DNA of 64,000 nt from an uncultured Agathobacter sp. (GTDB lineage Bacteria; Bacillota; Clostridia; Lachnospirales; Lachnospiraceae). Positions 62,552 through 64,000 of this stretch are shown piece by piece. The number at the start of each line of letters is the position of its first letter. Positions within the stretch are counted from its first letter, which is position 1. The notes under the pieces were generated by a model. The model had not been told where the DNA came from. It was given only the letters and a program-made list of their open reading frames with translations, and ran no database searches. The position numbers and the translations under genes were made by a program. Location of the stretch: positions 124,001-188,000 of the forward strand of contig CAKRNE010000001.1 in the NCBI GenBank assembly GCA_934365945.1, in the 5' to 3' direction.

Positions 62552-64000
62552 TTATAGAGCTATCTCCACATTTTTACCGCAGAATGCAACTCCATATTTT
62601 GTTATTTCTATTATTCCTCTGTCTCTCATATCTGTATCATAATTTTTGTCTTCTATCTGCTGCAGCGCCTCCTGAGCCGACGCCTCTAGCATTTTTTCTT
62701 CTTTGACCGATTTAAACTCCATTATAATTGCAGGCATTGATGAAACCTTTGGCTCCAATGTCAAATCAAATCTGCCATCACCTGATTCGCGGTTTGACCT
62801 GATATAATACATCGCAGACATCCCGGCAGATAAACCAAGCATCAGCCCATGATAAAAGCCTTCCGCGGCACCGTCAAAACTGCTTGCGCACGTCAGCATA
62901 TACTTTCTTAGAGCTGCTTTCAATTTCTCTCCGTCCTTTAGATAAAGTGCCTTTTCCAGCTCTGCCATCACATTTTGGGTCATATTATTTCTAATCCAGA
63001 ATAATATTTCTGAATTATATACTCTTCTGATTTCCCGGTTCGGAAGAGCAAGCTCAACAAATGTACCAAATTCTGTTTCTATTGCAGGGTTTAGCGTCTT
63101 TAAATAACCGGAAACCAGAAGAAAACTAAATATGCTATCTGCACCATCTGTTATTCTTGGATATATCACATCCATATTTAATGATGTTTGCACTGATTTG
63201 CCCTGAATAAGCGAAATCAGATCATCTGCAATTTCAGGTGTCAATGATTTCATTATCTCTCGAATAATCTCATTATCACTTGTATTTGTCCAGAATGGTT
63301 TGGGTGTGCAATCATTATTAAAGTAGTTTGCCACCGACCATGGATTGTATATGTCTGTATTTCCAAACATATATCCATCATACCATTCCATTAATTGAGC
63401 CTTTTTTTCAGCACAACCATAATAGTCAGCCATTATGCTAACCTCATCCGATGTAAATCCAAAGTACTCACTGTATTTATCATCAAGCACCGAATTTACC
63501 ACCAGATTATTCAGACCACTAAACAGATTTTCTTTAGAAACACGCAATATTCCTGTAAGCACGCCAAATGCAAGCGCCGGATTATCCTTCAAGCCGCCTG
63601 ACATAAAATTTCTCATAAAGGTTATTACATCATTATAAAAGCCCTTCGAATGCCCCTGCTGAATCGGTGTATCGTATTCATCAATTAAAATAACTACCTT
63701 ACTGTGATGATACTTTTCCAGCATGCGGCTCAAATACAACAGTGCTCTGGCGTATTCCACATCGCTTAATTTTCCCTTCTGCAGTCTGTTCAAATAATCA
63801 CGTTCCACCTCATCACAGGCATCCCACGAAAAAAGCTCCTGATGCCTCATATATTCATCTCTTATAACAAGTCTTACAGCCTCTAAGGAGTCATTCCAGT
63901 TATCAAATTTTACATCCTTAAAGGTAATGTATATAACAGGATATGCGCCCTGTTTTTCACGATATTTTTCACCGCACGACCATATTTTTTTATCCCGAAA
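62552..64000 (-). CDS. AAA-ATPase-like / PD-(D/E)XK nuclease protein, 5' truncated by window end
   Basis: The open frame runs off the right edge (483 codons visible, reading in from 64000), so the true start lies outside; an internal ATG at 63850 is not the start. The visible N-part is AAA-ATPase-like (DUF1703/pfam09820 style): PVIYITFKDVKFDNW, then VVILIDEYDTPIQ as Walker B-like segment. The C-part is a PD-(D/E)XK nuclease-like domain with GRFDLTL and IIMEFKSVKEEK supplying D and ExK. The family is multicopy in gut Clostridia and Bacteroidetes, with unknown biology. Confidence 0.85.
   Translation of the reverse strand, partial: FRDKKIWSCGEKYREKQGAYPVIYITFKDVKFDNWNDSLEAVRLVIRDEYMRHQELFSWDACDEVERDYLNRLQKGKLSDVEYARALLYLSRMLEKYHHSKVVILIDEYDTPIQQGHSKGFYNDVITFMRNFMSGGLKDNPALAFGVLTGILRVSKENLFSGLNNLVVNSVLDDKYSEYFGFTSDEVSIMADYYGCAEKKAQLMEWYDGYMFGNTDIYNPWSVANYFNNDCTPKPFWTNTSDNEIIREIMKSLTPEIADDLISLIQGKSVQTSLNMDVIYPRITDGADSIFSFLLVSGYLKTLNPAIETEFGTFVELALPNREIRRVYNSEILFWIRNNMTQNVMAELEKALYLKDGEKLKAALRKYMLTCASSFDGAAEGFYHGLMLGLSAGMSAMYYIRSNRESGDGRFDLTLEPKVSSMPAIIMEFKSVKEEKMLEASAQEALQQIEDKNYDTDMRDRGIIEITKYGVAFCGKNVEIAL

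Noticed and set aside
63395..63850. Start of the AAA/PD-(D/E)XK gene at the ATG at 63850
   Set aside because: The same frame stays open to the window edge with conserved family sequence, so the gene is truncated rather than starting there.

Overview
The window looks like a chromosomal segment of a low-to-moderate-GC Gram-positive Clostridia, family Lachnospiraceae. The best guess is the starch-using gut commensal [Eubacterium] rectale (Agathobacter rectalis) or a close relative. Grounds: Firmicutes-type AGGAGG ribosome sites and consensus -35/-10 promoters; the hup-S4-yabP-divIC-spoIIE-tilS-hpt-ftsH order; Veg, DUF3794, DUF4317 and CotS-like proteins; and a maltodextrin locus whose order (binding protein, two permeases, GH13 amylase) matches the published E. 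rectale starch locus as I remember it. The species is an inference; no rRNA gene is present. Most genes are on the minus strand.

Layout. 1-0.6 kb: a CsoR-type copper sensor with twin operators. 0.6-1.7 kb: ECF sigma factor and putative anti-sigma factor. 1.7-7.3 kb: a NarL-type two-component pair divergent from a three-gene ABC exporter. 7.4-21.8 kb: tRNA-Glu, an aminotransferase, a ribosome-protection-like GTPase fused to a Rae1/YacP-like nuclease domain, DUF4317, methionine aminopeptidase, YqeY, an NlpC/P60 hydrolase, a DUF3794-LysM protein, Veg and a PrcB-domain lipoprotein. 21.9-33.6 kb: an acyltransferase, then the alpha-glucan locus: secreted GH13 amylase, MalG/MalF/MalE importer and MalQ, with a divergent LacI regulator and a metallopeptidase-like lipoprotein. 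33.7-41.6 kb: tRNA-Tyr and the ftsH-hpt-tilS-spoIIE-divIC-yabP-S4-hup block, without yabQ. 41.8-47.5 kb: PEGA lipoprotein, CotS-like pseudokinase, CCA-adding enzyme and ProS. 47.6-50.2 kb: glycerate kinase and an uncharacterised ATPase/DUF4869 pair. 50.5-53.3 kb: AzlCD and a SulP transporter. 53.3-61.4 kb: a signalling neighbourhood with two GGDEF proteins, one EAL protein, a chemoreceptor, bacteriohemerythrin and a GntR regulator. 61.7-64 kb: a TSUP permease and a truncated AAA-like/PD-(D/E)XK gene.

How the genes work together. The glucan locus forms a coherent pathway: cell-surface amylase, binding protein, permeases (no dedicated ATPase in the window) and cytoplasmic MalQ. A LacI-type operator lies inside the malE promoter spacer. 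The signalling block could link oxygen or ligand sensing to c-di-GMP and chemotaxis.

The most unusual material is non-coding plus one fusion. At least two families of long inverted-repeat elements sit between genes. Family A has three copies of 271-286 bp, with a conserved core, two tandem hairpins carrying GTCCAT loops, and copy-specific but self-complementary outer arms. Family B has two copies with 136-bp cores of identical length, conserved ends and unrelated centres. Further long hairpins lie between the histidine kinase and its regulator and between proS and cca. The GTPase-Rae1 fusion is the strongest candidate for an undescribed protein system.
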